Numbered from the stretch's first letter, positions 25,361-34,587 are shown. The stretch: 64,000 bases of DNA from Thiohalophilus sp046483665 (GCF_046483665.1 NZ_JAWOCR010000007.1:72997-136996), one strand, 5' to 3'. Notes: generated from the letters alone by a model not told the origin. Numbers and translations are program-made.

Positions 25361-26533
25361 ATGGCCTGGAATGAACCTGGTGGTTCAAATAACAAGGATC
25401 CCTGGGGTAATCGCAATAACCCGCAAGGCGGCCCCCCGGATCTCGACGAGGTAATCAAAAAGCTGCAGGCCAGGTTTAGCGGCTTGTTTGGTGGCAAAGG
25501 CGGTGGGGGCGGTCCTCGCATACCCGGCGCCGGCGGCTCCATGGGATTGAGCCTGATTATTCTGGTGCTGCTGGCGGTCTGGGCGCTGTCCGGCATCTAC
25601 ATCATCAATGAAGGCAAGGAAGGCGTGGTATTGCGCTTCGGTAAATTCCACACCATCCAGCCACCCGGTCCGCACTGGTATCCGCGTTTCATCGATACAG
25701 TCGATATCGTGGATGTCTCCCAGGTGCGTTCGGTACATATTGGTGAAGGCAGTAACGAAGCCCTGATGTTGACCCAGGACGAGAATATCGTCGATATGGA
25801 ATTCGTAGTGCAGTACAACGTGCGTGATTCACGCCGTTTCCTCTATCACGTGCGCGAGCCGGAAATTTCACTGCGCCATGTTACTCAAAGTGCCGTACGC
25901 GAGATTGTCGGTAACAACGAGATGGAATTCATCATCACCCAGGGCCGTGACAAAATTGCTGCAGAAGCCTGGGACCGGATTCAGGGCATCCTCGACAGTT
26001 ACGAGACCGGTTTACAGGTGCGTGGTTTCAATATGCAAAAGGCCCAGCCACCGCAGGAAGTCATGGCGTCATTCGACGACGTGGCCGCGGCGCGCGAGGA
26101 CCGGGAAAAGTTCATGAACCAGGCGATGGCCTACGCCAACGACATTCTGCCCCGGGCCGAAGGTCAGGCGCAGCGTTTTCTGGAAGAAGCCAAGGCTTAC
26201 CGCGATGAGAAAGTTTCTATCGCCGAGGGTGATGCCGAACGTTTCCTGGAAATCATGCGTGAATACAAGAAGTCGCCCCGGGTCACGCGCGAGCGTCTTT
26301 ATCTGGAAGCGATGGAAGAGCTGATGGGGAAAAATCCCAAGGTTATGGTTGATCTCAAAGAAGGCAACAATCTGATGTATCTGCCACTGGACCAGCTGAT
26401 GAAGCAACGTGCCAGTGGTTCAAGTAGTAATAGCGATGCTTCACAGGGGTCCGGGCCGTTCTCCCGCCAGAAAGAGGATTTCGGGCTGGACCAGACGCGT
26501 GAGCGCGATCGTTCAAGGGAGGTGCGCCAATGA
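25361..26533 (+). CDS. hflK: Membrane protease regulator HflK
   Basis: A 390-residue SPFH/prohibitin protein that with HflC forms a membrane cage around FtsH. The start is Pro/Gly/Asn-rich (MAWNEPGGSNNKDPWGNRN), then a glycine-rich cytosolic stretch. One membrane segment follows (SLIILVLLAVWALSGIYII) and then a periplasmic band-7 domain. The C-terminus is Ser/Gln/Arg-rich. It overlaps hflC by four bases. Confidence 0.97.
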   Translation: MAWNEPGGSNNKDPWGNRNNPQGGPPDLDEVIKKLQARFSGLFGGKGGGGGPRIPGAGGSMGLSLIILVLLAVWALSGIYIINEGKEGVVLRFGKFHTIQPPGPHWYPRFIDTVDIVDVSQVRSVHIGEGSNEALMLTQDENIVDMEFVVQYNVRDSRRFLYHVREPEISLRHVTQSAVREIVGNNEMEFIITQGRDKIAAEAWDRIQGILDSYETGLQVRGFNMQKAQPPQEVMASFDDVAAAREDREKFMNQAMAYANDILPRAEGQAQRFLEEAKAYRDEKVSIAEGDAERFLEIMREYKKSPRVTRERLYLEAMEELMGKNPKVMVDLKEGNNLMYLPLDQLMKQRASGSSSNSDASQGSGPFSRQKEDFGLDQTRERDRSREVRQ

Positions 26534-27405
26534 ACCCGAAACTTCTGGGCGCCGTCATCGTCCTCGCCATCGTTGGCTTTGTGGGAAGCAGTAGCGTTTT
26601 CACCGTCAATGAGCGAGAGCTGGCCATCCTGTTTGCCCTGGGTAAGATTGATAAAGCGGATTATGAACCGGGTATCCATTTCAAATGGCCGTTCGTGAAC
26701 AACGTACGCAAGTATGAAAAGCGTATTATTACCGCCGATACCGCCCCGCAGCGTTATCTGACCCAGGAACAGAAACCGTTGATCGTGGATTACTACGTCA
26801 AGTGGCGGATCCGCGATGTCGAGACCTACTACAAGACCATGCAGGGCATGGAAACCCGGGCTCGTCAGCAGTTTCAATCGATCGTCAACAAGGGATTGCT
26901 GGACGCCTTCGGTGAGCGCACCCTGCAGGAGGTTATCTCCAGTGCGCGCGATGAAATCATGCGTGATATCACCAAGAAAGCGAGCGAACGGGTCGAGAGT
27001 TTCGGTATCGAGATCGTTGATGTCCGTCTCAAGCGTATCGAGCTGACCGAGCGGGTCTTCAAGAATATCTTCGAACGCATGAAGTCGGCGCGTAAAAAGG
27101 AAGCCAATGAGCTGCGTGCTTCCGGTGAAGGTGAAGCGGAACGGATCCGCGCCGAGGCCGAACGGCAGAAAACCGTGATGCTGGCCAAGGCCTATCGCGA
27201 GGCGCAGGGTATTCGTGGTGAAGGTGATGCCCGGGCTGCGTCCATTTATGCCGGGGCTTATCAGCAGGACGAGGAATTTTATTCCTTCTATCGCAGCCTG
27301 ACGGCCTATCGCAAATCGCTGGTCGGCCAGGGTAACCTGATGGTGCTGGAACCGGATTCCGACTTCTTCAAGTATTTCAAGGATAATAATCCCGCCAACA
27401 AGTGA
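26530..27405 (+). CDS. hflC: Membrane protease regulator HflC
   Basis: A 291-residue SPFH protein (E. coli 334), partner of HflK. An N-terminal anchor (LLGAVIVLAIVGFVGSSSVF) precedes the band-7 domain and a helical arm with ARKKEANELRASGEGEAERI and RAEAERQKTVMLAKAYREA. It modulates FtsH proteolysis. Translationally coupled to hflK (ATGA). Confidence 0.97.
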   Translation: MNPKLLGAVIVLAIVGFVGSSSVFTVNERELAILFALGKIDKADYEPGIHFKWPFVNNVRKYEKRIITADTAPQRYLTQEQKPLIVDYYVKWRIRDVETYYKTMQGMETRARQQFQSIVNKGLLDAFGERTLQEVISSARDEIMRDITKKASERVESFGIEIVDVRLKRIELTERVFKNIFERMKSARKKEANELRASGEGEAERIRAEAERQKTVMLAKAYREAQGIRGEGDARAASIYAGAYQQDEEFYSFYRSLTAYRKSLVGQGNLMVLEPDSDFFKYFKDNNPANK

Positions 27406-27448
27406 TGCACCGATAACGTTTGTTTAATCACGCTTTCGGACGTCATTT

Positions 27449-27637
27449 ATGTGGCAGGAATTGATTGTGGCTATCGCACTGGTGCTGGTGATCGAGGGGA
27501 TTACACCGGCACTCAGTCCCGCCTCTTTTCGTCGTGGTCTGATCATGGTGGCCCAGATGAGCGATCGCGTTTTGCGGCGTATCGGGCTGGCTGCCATGCT
27601 GGGCGGGGCGTTGTTGATCTATCTGGTCAAGGGTTAG
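27449..27637 (+). CDS. DUF2065 small inner-membrane protein
   Basis: A 62-residue protein with two hydrophobic segments (ELIVAIALVLVIEGITPAL and IGLAAMLGGALLIYLV) and a short arginine-bearing loop. It matches the DUF2065 family, which habitually sits between hflC and hisZ/purA. Function unknown; the position suggests a role with HflKC. hisZ starts eight bases after its stop. Confidence 0.88.
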   Translation: MWQELIVAIALVLVIEGITPALSPASFRRGLIMVAQMSDRVLRRIGLAAMLGGALLIYLVKG

Positions 27638-27644
27638 AAACAGA

Positions 27645-28823
27645 ATGAAATCCGATCGTTGGTTGTTACCGGAAGGGATCGAGGAGGTCCTGCCAGAACA
27701 GGCGCGCCGGCTGGAGATGCTGCGCCGTCGTTTGCTCGATCTGTATGCCAGCTGGGGCTATGAGCTGGTGATCCCACCGATGATCGAGTATCTCGATTCC
27801 TTGCTGACCGGAACTGGTCATGATCTGGATTTGCAGACCTTCAAACTGACCGACCAACTGACCGGTAAGCTGATGGGTTTACGCGCGGACATGACCCCCC
27901 AGGTGGCGCGCATCGATGCCCATACGATGAAAAAGGACGGCCCGTCACGGCTTTGCTATATCGGTTCGGTATTACATACCCGATCGGACGGTTTTGCCGG
28001 TTCGCGCAGTCCGATGCAGGTTGGCGCCGAACTCTACGGTCACAACGGAAGCGAAAGCGACGTGGAAGTGTTTCGCCTGATGCTGGAGACCCTGCGCCAG
28101 AGCGGTATACCGAATCTCTATTTCGATCTGGGTCATGTCGGTATCTATCGACAACTGGTTCACGCGGCAAAACTGTCCGATGAACAACAGGCTGAACTGT
28201 TCGATGCCCTGCAACGCAAGGCGATCCCCGAGATCGAACAGCTGCTGGATAACAGCTCGGTGGACAGGAAGATTGCCGAAGGATTGCTTGCTCTGGCGAC
28301 GCTCAACGGGGATGACTCTGTCATCGATGAAGCGCGCCGTCTGCTGACGTTCGCCGGTGACGGCGTTGCCCGGGCGCTGGATAATCTGCAGGCCGTGGCG
28401 CTACAGATCAAGGCTTATGAGCCGGCGATTCCCCTGCATTTTGATCTGGCCGAATTACGCGGTTACAACTATCACACCGGCGTGGTCTTTGCTGCTTACG
28501 TGCCGGGGCGTGGACAAGCTATAGCCGTGGGCGGGCGTTATGATGAAATCGGCAAGGTCTTCGGTCGTTCCCGGGCCGCCACCGGTTTCAGTACCGATCT
28601 CAAAACACTGATCGATCTGGGCGAGACGTGGAACACGCGGCCCGGCGCGATTTATGCCCCGGTCGCGGAGGATGCCGGCTTGCGCGAGCAAATCGAACAA
28701 CTTCGCCGACAGGGCGAGCGGGTAATCAATGCCCTGCCGGGGGACAACAGCAATCCGCAGCAACTGGGCTGCGATCGCAAACTGGTCAGGGATGGCAAGG
28801 CATGGCAAATTGTAACGATTTGA
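27645..28823 (+). CDS. hisZ: ATP phosphoribosyltransferase regulatory subunit HisZ
   Basis: A 392-residue class II tRNA-synthetase-like paralogue of HisS that is catalytically inactive on tRNA and activates the short form of HisG in histidine synthesis. Motifs: LLPEGIEEVLPEQA, ADMTPQVARI (HisRS-like motif 2) and GGRYDEIGKVFGRSRAATGFS. Its presence predicts a short-form HisG elsewhere. It follows the DUF2065 gene and precedes purA by 21 bases, as usual in beta/gammaproteobacteria that have HisZ. Confidence 0.95.
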   Translation: MKSDRWLLPEGIEEVLPEQARRLEMLRRRLLDLYASWGYELVIPPMIEYLDSLLTGTGHDLDLQTFKLTDQLTGKLMGLRADMTPQVARIDAHTMKKDGPSRLCYIGSVLHTRSDGFAGSRSPMQVGAELYGHNGSESDVEVFRLMLETLRQSGIPNLYFDLGHVGIYRQLVHAAKLSDEQQAELFDALQRKAIPEIEQLLDNSSVDRKIAEGLLALATLNGDDSVIDEARRLLTFAGDGVARALDNLQAVALQIKAYEPAIPLHFDLAELRGYNYHTGVVFAAYVPGRGQAIAVGGRYDEIGKVFGRSRAATGFSTDLKTLIDLGETWNTRPGAIYAPVAEDAGLREQIEQLRRQGERVINALPGDNSNPQQLGCDRKLVRDGKAWQIVTI

Positions 28824-28844
28824 TAACAACAACAGGCTGAAGTC

Positions 28845-30158
28845 ATGGGCAAGAACGTCGTCATTATCGGGACCCAGTGGGGAGATGAAGGTAAAGGCAA
28901 GATCGTCGATCTGTTGACCGATCGGGCTTCCGCAGTGGTGCGATTCCAGGGTGGTCACAATGCCGGGCACACACTGGTGATCGGCGACAAAAAAACCGTC
29001 TTGCACCTGATCCCCTCTGGCGTGCTGCGCGAAAACGTCCAGTGCCTGATCGGCAACGGCGTGGTGCTCTCGCCCGAAGCATTGCTCGATGAGCTGACGA
29101 TGCTGGAAAACGAGGGCGTCCCGGCACGCGAACGACTGCGCATCAGCGAAGCCTGCCCGCTCATTCTGCCCTATCACGTGGCCCTGGATCATGCCCGCGA
29201 AGTGGCGCGCGGTAAAAAAGCCATCGGTACTACCGGACGGGGCATCGGCCCGGCCTATGAAGACAAGGTCTCGCGCCGCGGTCTGCGTCTGGGCGATCTG
29301 TTTCACCGCGAACGCTTTGCCGCCAAGCTGGGCGAGATCCTCGATTATCATAACTTCGCCCTGAAAAACTATTTCAAGGTCGAGCCGGTGGACTTCAACC
29401 AGGTGCTGGATCAGGCCATGACTATGCGTGAGGAATTGCAACCGCTGGTGGCCGATATTCCCGAACTGCTCAATCAGCATATGCAGGCCGGCAACAACAT
29501 TATGTTCGAGGGCGCCCAGGGCGCGTTGCTGGATATCGATCACGGGACCTACCCGTTTGTCACCTCGTCCAACACTACCGCCGGTGGCGCGAGTACCGGC
29601 AGTGGCATGGGCCCACGCAATCTCGATTACGTGCTGGGGATCACCAAGGCCTATACCACCCGCGTCGGCTCCGGCCCGTTCCCTACGGAGCTGTACGATG
29701 GCAATCTGTTAATGGATGAAGTTGGTGCGCGACTGGCCGAACGCGGCCACGAGTTCGGCTCCACCACCGGCCGCCCGCGGCGTTGCGGCTGGTTCGACGC
29801 CGTGGCGCTGCGCCGTTCGGTCTTGATCAACAGCGTCAGTGGCCTGTGTATCACCAAGATGGACGTGCTGGATGGTCTGGATCAGATTCAGATCTGCGTG
29901 GGCTACAACTGTAACGGTGAAATGCGGGATACTCCGCCGGTCGGCGCCGAAGCGTTTGAAAGTTGCGAACCGGTTTACGAAGCGATGCCGGGCTGGCAGG
30001 AATCGACCGTCGGCCTGAAAAGTTACGATGAGTTGCCGGCCAATGCCAAGGCCTACCTCAAACGCATCGAAGAAGTCACCGGCACCCCTGTTGACATCAT
30101 CTCCACCGGCCCCGAACGCAGCGAAACCATCATCCTTCGTCATCCGTACGACGTTTAA
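28845..30158 (+). CDS. purA: Adenylosuccinate synthetase PurA
   Basis: A 437-residue GTP-dependent enzyme (E. coli 432) joining IMP and aspartate in AMP synthesis. The P-loop-like GTQWGDEGKGKIVDLL at the N-terminus, GGHNAGHTLV, IGTTGRGIGPAYEDK and the IMP/aspartate loop TTGRPRRCGWFDAVAL are intact. It ends the hfq-hflX-hflKC-hisZ-purA cluster; a GC-rich hairpin overlaps its stop. Confidence 0.98.
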   Translation: MGKNVVIIGTQWGDEGKGKIVDLLTDRASAVVRFQGGHNAGHTLVIGDKKTVLHLIPSGVLRENVQCLIGNGVVLSPEALLDELTMLENEGVPARERLRISEACPLILPYHVALDHAREVARGKKAIGTTGRGIGPAYEDKVSRRGLRLGDLFHRERFAAKLGEILDYHNFALKNYFKVEPVDFNQVLDQAMTMREELQPLVADIPELLNQHMQAGNNIMFEGAQGALLDIDHGTYPFVTSSNTTAGGASTGSGMGPRNLDYVLGITKAYTTRVGSGPFPTELYDGNLLMDEVGARLAERGHEFGSTTGRPRRCGWFDAVALRRSVLINSVSGLCITKMDVLDGLDQIQICVGYNCNGEMRDTPPVGAEAFESCEPVYEAMPGWQESTVGLKSYDELPANAKAYLKRIEEVTGTPVDIISTGPERSETIILRHPYDV

Positions 30159-30178
30159 CGGCCCGCCGGGCCGTTAAA
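30154..30178 (+). terminator. Hairpin at the end of purA
   Basis: TTTAACGGCCC (30154-30164) and GGGCCGTTAAA (30168-30178) form an 11 bp stem with a three-base loop overlapping the purA stop. No long T-run follows, so it could stabilise the mRNA end as much as terminate. A second hairpin, CAGGTGCCAG/CTGGCACCTG, follows at about 30179-30216. Confidence 0.55.
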
Positions 30179-30257
30179 CAGGTGCCAGGTCCTGGTGACT
30201 AGTATCTGGCACCTGTACTTTGCACTCGGAACTCAGCACTCGGAACTTATATTAGAG

Positions 30258-30330
30258 GTAGGCCGGACATAGCGAAGCGGTGTCCGGCAATCGCTCGATG
30301 CCCGATACCGCTTCGCTTTATCGGGCCTAC
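30258..30330. repeat. BIME-like palindrome (GTAGGCCGGACA...GGGCCTAC)
   Basis: Outer arms GTAGGCC and GGCCTAC bracket two inner palindromes, CCGGACA...TGTCCGG and GCGAAGCGGT...ACCGCTTCGC. The layout is like a pair of REP elements. A related copy lies at 38092-38150. Confidence 0.75.
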
Positions 30331-30400
30331 TCTCACTCCCTGTGCCTTAAAGTCGAACACACTGGCAACAGCCTGTGTGATATCGGATGTTTATAAGAGC

Positions 30401-30462
30401 TTTACCACGAAGACACGAAGTCTCGAAGCGGATTAATTTCTCCTTCGTGTCTTCGTGGTAAA
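30401..30462. repeat. Perfect 20 bp inverted repeat (TTTACCACGAAGACACGAAG)
   Basis: TTTACCACGAAGACACGAAG (30401-30420) and its exact reverse complement (30443-30462) enclose 22 bases. This is the least degenerate member of the family also at 3001, 11927 and 15334, and gives the best view of the unit. With the BIME and some GAATTCAGAA-type short repeats (30515-30545) it fills the 388-base gap. Confidence 0.85.
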
Positions 30463-30546
30463 AAATTGCCTGATAGAGGGAATGTCAGGTAGCGTTGCGC
30501 ACGATACACTCTTAGTATTCAGAATTCAGAATTCAGAACTCAGCAC

Positions 30547-31608
30547 TTATATCAGCGCGACACTTTTCACCTGCGCATAGACCTGTTTGCCGACTGCCAG
30601 TTCCAGATGCTCGGCGGACTTGCGGGTAATGCGGGCGAGCAGGGTGGTGCCGTTGGCATCGAGTTTGACCAGTTGCTGTGAGGGGTTCTCTTCAGCGATA
30701 GTCTCAATGGTGACGGGAAAGATATTCAGGATGCTGGTATCTGTTTGTTGTGACAACGCCAGACTGATATCCCGGGCCTGCAGACGTACCCGCACCGCCT
30801 GACCCACTGGCAAGTCGGTCTGTGTCACCGTCAGTCTCCCGCCGGCGAACGCCAGATAGCTCAAACCATACTGCTTATCGTGTTCGTTGACTGTGGCCTC
30901 CACAATGGTCTCGGCATCGGGGGCATGGGCCAGCGGCAGATCGAGCCGGTTTAACAGTTCGATGACGCTGCCGGTGGCCTGTACCCGCCCCTTATCCAGC
31001 ATGATCATCTGTTGGGCCAGTTGCGCCACTTCACTGTGATCGTGACTGACATACAGCACCGGGATCGCCAGGTCCTGCGACAACTGTTGCAGGCAGGCCA
31101 TGATGGCGTTTTTGCTGTCGCGGTCCAGCGCGGCCAGTGGCTCGTCCATCAGCAATAGTTGTGGGGCAGACAGCAGGGCGCGACCGATCGCCACCCGCTG
31201 GCGTTCGCCACCGGAGAGGTTCTGGACGGAACGGTTTTGCAGTTGATCGAGACCCAATCGATCGATGATGCGTTCCGGAATCACGTCGCCCTGATCGCCG
31301 CCACGACGATAGCCAAAAAGCAGGTTATCCCGCACGGACAGGTGGGCGAACAGATTGGCTTCCTGAAAGACGTAGCCGACAGCGCGTTGATGCACCGGTA
31401 CAAAAGTATGATTATCCTGCCAGGTGGTGTCTCCCAGTTTGACACCGCCCCGGGCCCCCGGCTCCAGACCGGCAATGCACCGCAACAGGGTGGTCTTGCC
31501 GCAACCCGAGGGACCGAACAGGGCGGTGATGCCCTGGGCGGGCGCACTGAGCTCAACGTCAAGCGTGAAATTACCGCGCAAGAGTTGAAAGCGTGCCTGC
31601 AGTGTCAT
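30547..31608 (-). CDS. modC: Molybdate ABC transporter ATP-binding protein ModC
   Basis: A 353-residue ATPase (E. coli 352). Walker A GPSGCGKTTLLR (about residues 33-44), Q-loop FQEANLF, signature LSGGERQRVAIGRALL and Walker B LLLMDEPLAALD are intact. A C-terminal molybdate-binding TOBE domain (about residues 285-350) follows. It overlaps modB by four bases; the operon is modA-modB-modC. Powers molybdate import. Confidence 0.97.
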   Translation of the reverse strand: MTLQARFQLLRGNFTLDVELSAPAQGITALFGPSGCGKTTLLRCIAGLEPGARGGVKLGDTTWQDNHTFVPVHQRAVGYVFQEANLFAHLSVRDNLLFGYRRGGDQGDVIPERIIDRLGLDQLQNRSVQNLSGGERQRVAIGRALLSAPQLLLMDEPLAALDRDSKNAIMACLQQLSQDLAIPVLYVSHDHSEVAQLAQQMIMLDKGRVQATGSVIELLNRLDLPLAHAPDAETIVEATVNEHDKQYGLSYLAFAGGRLTVTQTDLPVGQAVRVRLQARDISLALSQQTDTSILNIFPVTIETIAEENPSQQLVKLDANGTTLLARITRKSAEHLELAVGKQVYAQVKSVALI

Positions 31609-32285
31609 GCGGGCAGTACTCGCAAACGCCGGTTATAGCGATAGACCAGCAGTAGCATGATGAACGAGGCCAGCAACAAACCGCCGGCCAGCCAGTGGGC
31701 GCTGGCGTAGTCCAGTGCCTCGACATGATCGTAAATGGCAATCGACAGCACTTGGGTTTCGCCTGGAATGTTACCGCCGATCATTAGCACCACGCCGAAT
31801 TCCCCCACGGTATGCGCAAAGCCGAGGATAGTGGCGGTAATAAAGCCGGGCCGGGCCAGGGGAAGGATAACGCTGAAAAAACGATCCAGGGGCGCGGCGC
31901 GCAGAGTGGCGGCCACCTCCAGCGGCCGGCGGCCGATGGTGGCAAAGGTATTTTGCAGTGGCTGTACCACAAATGGCAGGGAATAGAACACCGAACCGAT
32001 CACCAGACCGCTGAAGGTAAAGGCCAGCGAGCCCAGTCCCAGCGCCTGTGATGTCTGGCCGAAGATCCCTTGTGGCCCCAGGGCCAGTAACAGGTAAAAC
32101 CCGAGTACCGTGGGCGGCAGAACCAGCGGCAGGGCGATCACCGCTTCGATCACCGGTTTGATCCTGGCGCGACTGTGGGCCAGCCACCAGGCCAGCGGGG
32201 TGCCGAGCAGTAATAAAATCACCGTCGTGAGCGTGGCCAGCTGCAGTGTGATCCACAGGGCCTGCAGGTCGTTCGCGCTGATCAT
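31605..32285 (-). CDS. modB: Molybdate ABC transporter permease ModB
   Basis: A 226-residue inner-membrane permease (E. coli 229) with five or so hydrophobic segments, starting LQLATLTTVILLLLGTPLAW. The ATPase-coupling EAA-like loop is EVAATLRAAPLDRFFSVILP. The ATG at 32285 overlaps the modA stop and has a strong CAGGAGAGGG site inside modA. Confidence 0.97.
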   Translation of the reverse strand: MISANDLQALWITLQLATLTTVILLLLGTPLAWWLAHSRARIKPVIEAVIALPLVLPPTVLGFYLLLALGPQGIFGQTSQALGLGSLAFTFSGLVIGSVFYSLPFVVQPLQNTFATIGRRPLEVAATLRAAPLDRFFSVILPLARPGFITATILGFAHTVGEFGVVLMIGGNIPGETQVLSIAIYDHVEALDYASAHWLAGGLLLASFIMLLLVYRYNRRLRVLPA

Positions 32286-33076
32286 TCCCTCTCCTGTGAC
32301 GCGGTGGCGTAGCCGAACCGGCGAATGATCCGACCGGCAGGCTCATTTTTTATATAGGCGATAAATGCCCGGGCCGCCGGCGTGTCGTTCAACAGGACCG
32401 CCTGCTGCTCGATCGGATCATAGAGCGATTCGGGAATGGTCCACAGCGAGCCCTGTTGTGCCATGCTCGATCCTTGCAGCTGCGAGAGCGCGACAAAGCC
32501 CAGTTGCGCATTGCCGGTAGCAACAAACTGAAAGGTCTGCGCGATGTTCTCACCGCGCACCAGACGCGATTGCAAGTGCTCGTACAGCCCGCGTTGTTGC
32601 AACACCTGCTTTGCCGCCAGCCCGTAAGGCGCCAGACGCGGGTTGGCCATCGCCAGCCGTCGGAAGGTGCCGCTTGCGAGCACCTGGCCTTTGTCATCCA
32701 CATAACCGGGTTTGGGGCTCCACAGCACCAGCTTGCCGACGGCGTAGGTAAATCGACTGCCCGCCACGCTGCGCTGTTGTTGTTCGAGCAAGCGCGGGCG
32801 GCGCGCATCGGCCGCAAAAAACAGATCAAACGGCGCGCCGTTGCGGATCTGTGCATAATGCTTGCCAGTCGAACCGCTGGCCAGAATCACCCGATGTTCG
32901 CTGTTCGCTTCAAAATTCTCGACCAGGACTTCCAGCGTCGTTTTGAAATTCGCCGCGACCGCCACCCGCAGGGTCTCTGCATTGACCTGTTGAATCACGG
33001 CGCCACTCAGCAGATGGATTATCAGAGCAATACGACCAGTTTGTTTAACAATGCTTGTTAACAACGTTTGCAACAA
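32282..33076 (-). CDS. modA: Molybdate-binding periplasmic protein ModA
   Basis: A 264-residue periplasmic binding protein (E. coli 257). The mature part begins ETLRVAVAANFKTTLEVLV, and ILASGSTGKHYAQIRNGAPFD is the oxyanion-binding signature. No ATG precedes the signal peptide (RIALIIHLLSGAVIQQVNA); the start is probably one of the TTG codons at 33076, 33073 or 33064, so the first residues are uncertain. No Mo-responsive operator or Moco RNA motif is evident upstream, where a short palindromic repeat lies. Confidence 0.93.
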   Translation of the reverse strand: MLQTLLTSIVKQTGRIALIIHLLSGAVIQQVNAETLRVAVAANFKTTLEVLVENFEANSEHRVILASGSTGKHYAQIRNGAPFDLFFAADARRPRLLEQQQRSVAGSRFTYAVGKLVLWSPKPGYVDDKGQVLASGTFRRLAMANPRLAPYGLAAKQVLQQRGLYEHLQSRLVRGENIAQTFQFVATGNAQLGFVALSQLQGSSMAQQGSLWTIPESLYDPIEQQAVLLNDTPAARAFIAYIKNEPAGRIIRRFGYATASQERE

Positions 33077-33084
33077 TGCCCTAC

Positions 33085-33122
33085 TCCGCGTTCTTTGCGC
33101 CTCTGCGTCCTCTGCGTTATTG
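33085..33122. repeat. Half copy of the 'CGCAGAGGCGCAAAG' family
   Basis: The sequence GCGTTCTTTGCGCCTCTGCG (from 33090) followed by TCCTCTGCGTTATT lies between modA and the NADH dehydrogenase gene. It is the reverse complement of the arm at 20589. Confidence 0.55.
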
Positions 33123-33171
33123 ACAGTAGAATTCAGTCAGTGACACGCCCTTTGATTTGCCGGCTTGATGG

Positions 33172-34485
33172 CTAGTGTAATTTGATCTCAGGCTCCACCG
33201 TGGCCCGGAAGCGATTGGCGATGGAGATCATCATGGTGCGATAAAACCCGAACAGGGCGAACTGGTGCAACTTGTAGAGCGACAGATAAACCATCCGCGC
33301 CACGAAGCCTTCGACCATGATGCTGCCGGTCAGATTCCCCATCAGGTTGCCCACGGTACTGTACTTGCCCAGCGAAACAAGCGAGCCGTAATCGCGATAG
33401 TTGAATGACGGCAGCGGTTTACCGGCCAGGCGGCGCTTCATGCTCTTGATCAGCAGAGCGGCCTGCTGGTGCGCGGCCTGCGCCCGGGGCGGGACATTAC
33501 TTTCCATCTGCGGCCAGGGACAGGCGGCGCAATCGCCCAGGGCGAAGATATTCTCATCGCGAGTACTTTGCAGGGTTTGATCGACGACCAGTTGATTGCC
33601 GCGGTTGGTTTCCAGGCCGTCGATCTCGGCGAGAAAGTCGGGCGCCTTGATGCCGGCCGCCCAGACCCTGATCGGTGCGCGGATTTCGCGGCCGCTTTCG
33701 GTATACAGCGCCTCGGCGGTGACTTTCACCACCCGTTCGCCCTTGAGGACCGCGATATTGAGTTTCTCCAGCTCGGCCTCGGTAGCCCGCGACAGGCGGG
33801 GCGGCAGGCCCGGCAGGATCCGGTCGGCGGCTTCGACGATGGTAATGCGTACATCGGCCGGATTGATCTGATCGATCCCGTAGGCGGTGATCAGGCGCGA
33901 GACCTTGTGTAACTGGGCGGAGAGTTCGATGCCGGTGGCGCCGCCGCCGGCGATCACCACATCCAGCTGACCCTGTTGCGGCGCATCGGGCCGGGTGCTG
34001 GCGCGCATGAAGTTCTCCAGTAACAGGTGCTGGAACGACTCGGCCTGTTGCTTGGTATCCAGAAACAGGCAGTGATCGCGTACGCCCTCGATCCCGAAAT
34101 CATTACTCACGCTGCCGACCGCCATGATCAGCGTGTCATACTGAAATTCGCGCCGGGGAATGATTTCGTTGCCGCTGGCATCCAGGGTCGGGGCCAGATA
34201 AATCGTGCGCGAGGTCCGATCCAGGCGGTCCATACGGCCGAGGCGAAACTCGAAATGGTTACGCGCGGCCTGGGCCAGGTATTCGATCTGGTTTTCGTAA
34301 GCGTCGAAGGTGCCGGCGGCCACCTCGTGCAGCAGCGGTTTCCAGATATGCGTGCGGTTGGCGTCCACCAGGGTGATGCGGGCGCGGCCTTTTTTGCCCA
34401 GGGTCTTGCCCAGACGAGTGGCCAGTTCCAGCCCGCCGGCGCCGCCGCCGACAACAATAATATGATGAAGTTGTGACTCGTTCAT
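33172..34485 (-). CDS. Type II NADH dehydrogenase-like FAD oxidoreductase
   Basis: A 437-residue two-dinucleotide-fold flavoprotein of the NDH-2 family. The FAD motif is IIVVGGGAGGLELATRLG (residues 9-26) and the NADH motif DVVIAGGGATGIELSAQL (about 175). ALGDCAACP is the second FAD segment. The C-terminus (residues ~370-437) carries amphipathic, hydrophobic stretches (SIMVEGFVARMVYLSLYKLH) as in membrane-bound NDH-2. It would oxidise NADH and reduce quinone without proton pumping. It lies upstream of modA, 95 bases apart, on the same strand. Confidence 0.9.
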   Translation of the reverse strand: MNESQLHHIIVVGGGAGGLELATRLGKTLGKKGRARITLVDANRTHIWKPLLHEVAAGTFDAYENQIEYLAQAARNHFEFRLGRMDRLDRTSRTIYLAPTLDASGNEIIPRREFQYDTLIMAVGSVSNDFGIEGVRDHCLFLDTKQQAESFQHLLLENFMRASTRPDAPQQGQLDVVIAGGGATGIELSAQLHKVSRLITAYGIDQINPADVRITIVEAADRILPGLPPRLSRATEAELEKLNIAVLKGERVVKVTAEALYTESGREIRAPIRVWAAGIKAPDFLAEIDGLETNRGNQLVVDQTLQSTRDENIFALGDCAACPWPQMESNVPPRAQAAHQQAALLIKSMKRRLAGKPLPSFNYRDYGSLVSLGKYSTVGNLMGNLTGSIMVEGFVARMVYLSLYKLHQFALFGFYRTMMISIANRFRATVEPEIKLH

Positions 34486-34587
34486 GGTCCGGTTCCGTGG
34501 CTGCTAACCGCGATTGTAACATCCGACAGGAACAGTCTGGCCCCGGCGGGACGGTCTCGTTGCAAATCGTTCAGGGAAGGGTAAAAC

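Noticed and set aside
33077..33171. Moco riboswitch or ModE operator upstream of modA
   Set aside because: The 95-base gap is mostly a palindromic repeat; no Moco RNA motif or ModE palindrome seen.
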